This document shows positions 4,681-5,714 of a stretch of DNA of 5,714 nucleotides, piece after piece. The stretch comes from Frankiales bacterium (lineage in GTDB: Bacteria; Actinomycetota; Actinomycetes; Mycobacteriales; SCTD01): assembly GCA_025965755.1 (NCBI GenBank), contig JAOPWI010000178.1, positions 1-5,714 on the forward strand, given 5' to 3'. Made by a program: the position numbers and the translations under genes. The notes under the pieces were generated by a model. The model ran no database searches and was not told where the DNA came from. It saw only the letters and a list, made by a program, of their open reading frames with translations. Every line of letters begins with the position of its first letter. Within the stretch, counting starts at the first letter, position 1.

Positions 4681-5714
4681 CTAGCCCCCGGACTTGTCCT
4701 GAAGGGTGGCGCTGGTCCTCCGGGTCTGCCCGTCGCGGAGGTAGGTGATCTCCACGGTGTCGCCGACCTTGTGCTCACGGATGGCCAGGATCAGCTCGTC
4801 GACGCTGGTCACCTTGCTGTCCTCGAGCTGAACGACCAGGTCCCCGCTCTGCAATCCGGCCTTGGCGGCCGAGCTGCCCGGCAGGACCGTGCTGATGCGG
4901 GCGCCGTCCCGGCCGTTCTCGCCGGCGACGGTGGCCGCCTCCACGCCGATGGCCGGGTGGGTGGCCCGACCGGTGCGGATGAGCTCCTCAGCGACCGACC
5001 GGGCCTCGTCGACGGGGATGGCGAAGCCGACGCCGATGCTGCCGCCCTCGCTGGTCGGGCCGCCACCGAGGGTGGCGATCGCCGAGTTGATGCCCACGAC
5101 CTCGCCCTTGGCGTTGACCAGCGCGCCGCCGGAGTTGCCGGGGTTGATGGCCGCGTCGGTCTGGATGGCGTTGTAGAGCGGGATGGCCTGGCCACCGTCG
5201 CCCGGCACGCGCACCGTGCGGTTGAGGGCGCTGACGATGCCGGTCGTCACGGTGCCGGCCAGGCCGAGCGGGGAGCCGATGGCGATGACCGGGTCACCGA
5301 CGACCAGCGCGCGGGACTGCCCCAGCGTGGCCGGCTGGAGCACCACGCTGCCGGTCACCTTGATGACCGCGAGGTCGGTCTCCTTGTCCAGGCCGACGAT
5401 CTCGGCCGGCAACTCCTCGCCGCCCTTGGCGTTCACCGTGACCGTGATGTCGCCGCCGCTCGCGGCCGACTCGACGACGTGGTTGTTGGTCAGGATGTAG
5501 CCGTCGGAGCGCAGCACGACGCCCGACCCGGTGCCGGAGCCCTGCCCCGAGCGGACGGCGATGCTGACGGTGCTCTTGAGCACCTCGGCCGCGATGCCCG
5601 CGACGCTGGTCGGCGACCGGTCGAGGGTCGCGCTGGTGCTGCCGCCGGTGCCGAGGCTGGCCGAGGGGTCCCGCAGGTCCCGGGGGCCGTCCCCGGCCTG
5701 GGCGCCGAGAAAGC
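4681..5714 (-). CDS. htrA: HtrA/DegP-type S1C serine protease with PDZ domain, N-terminus beyond right edge
   Basis: A trypsin-like protease for quality control of cell-envelope proteins. The 343 visible residues begin with FLGAQAGDG, possibly the end of a membrane anchor, then a Ser/Thr/Gly-rich linker to about residue 32 and the start of the mature core at SPTSVAGIAAEV (33-44). The catalytic triad is complete: His78 in TNNHVV, Asp113 in KETDLAVIKV, Ser194 in INPGNSGGALV. FAIPVDEA (230-237) ends the protease domain. One PDZ domain follows (about 252-335), with the GLQSGD element (286-291) and a GDTVEITYLRDG strand pair. The frame is open to the window edge, so a start inside the window, such as the GTG at 5583, is rejected. 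Actinobacterial HtrA proteins normally have a cytoplasmic N-terminus and one membrane helix, expected just outside. tatB follows 18 bases downstream. In mycobacteria htrA follows sigE and rseA and belongs to the envelope stress response. Confidence 0.95.
   Translation of the reverse strand, partial: FLGAQAGDGPRDLRDPSASLGTGGSTSATLDRSPTSVAGIAAEVLKSTVSIAVRSGQGSGTGSGVVLRSDGYILTNNHVVESAASGGDITVTVNAKGGEELPAEIVGLDKETDLAVIKVTGSVVLQPATLGQSRALVVGDPVIAIGSPLGLAGTVTTGIVSALNRTVRVPGDGGQAIPLYNAIQTDAAINPGNSGGALVNAKGEVVGINSAIATLGGGPTSEGGSIGVGFAIPVDEARSVAEELIRTGRATHPAIGVEAATVAGENGRDGARISTVLPGSSAAKAGLQSGDLVVQLEDSKVTSVDELILAIREHKVGDTVEITYLRDGQTRRTSATLQDKSGG

Noticed and set aside
4681..5583. HtrA as a complete protein starting at GTG 5583
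   Set aside because: The frame stays open to the edge with residues typical of the HtrA linker and pre-protease segment, and the protein would lack its membrane anchor.

Overview
The window is very GC-rich (about 70% by eye), uses GTG and TTG starts freely, and is packed with genes whose third codon positions are almost always G or C. This and the gene set point to a high-GC actinomycete. A Frankia/Geodermatophilus-like or related lineage is plausible, but I cannot fix the genus. All genes look chromosomal and intact. I see no mobile element, RNA gene, CRISPR array or integration site.

Layout. (1) Positions 1-1025, minus strand: a MarR-family regulator is followed, with a 16-base overlap, by an AzlC-type permease gene that runs off the left edge. 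(2) Positions 1026-1114: a short divergent promoter region. It holds an imperfect 15-base direct repeat with TGC-NN-GCA cores, and one -10-like hexamer on each strand placed so that both flanking mRNAs would be leaderless. (3) Positions 1115-3027, plus strand: two different CoA-ester lyase/CitE-superfamily genes with a GTGA start/stop overlap. The first resembles (3S)-malyl-CoA/beta-methylmalyl-CoA lyase; the second resembles the CitE/malyl-CoA thioesterase branch. (4) Positions 3028-3194: a 167-base spacer with a possible hairpin, a -10-like motif and a clear ribosome binding site. (5) Positions 3195-4337, plus strand: an Mrp/ApbC P-loop ATPase for Fe-S cluster handling. (6) Positions 4342-5714, minus strand: tatB preceded by a membrane-type HtrA/DegP serine protease gene whose 5' end lies beyond the right edge.

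How the parts fit. The right side matches the actinobacterial envelope-stress neighbourhood known from mycobacteria (sigE, rseA, htrA, tatB, with mrp nearby), so an anti-sigma factor and an ECF sigma factor are expected to the right. The left side is a regulator-plus-exporter pair, probably for branched-chain amino acids. The central pair has the active-site residues of CoA-ester carbon-carbon lyases. The second paralogue carries Glu where the first keeps the conserved C-terminal catalytic Asp. My main hypothesis is a lyase plus thioesterase operon that makes or breaks malate, citramalate or similar acids through their CoA thioesters. No wholly new system is evident; the points most worth following are this operon and the divergent regulatory region.
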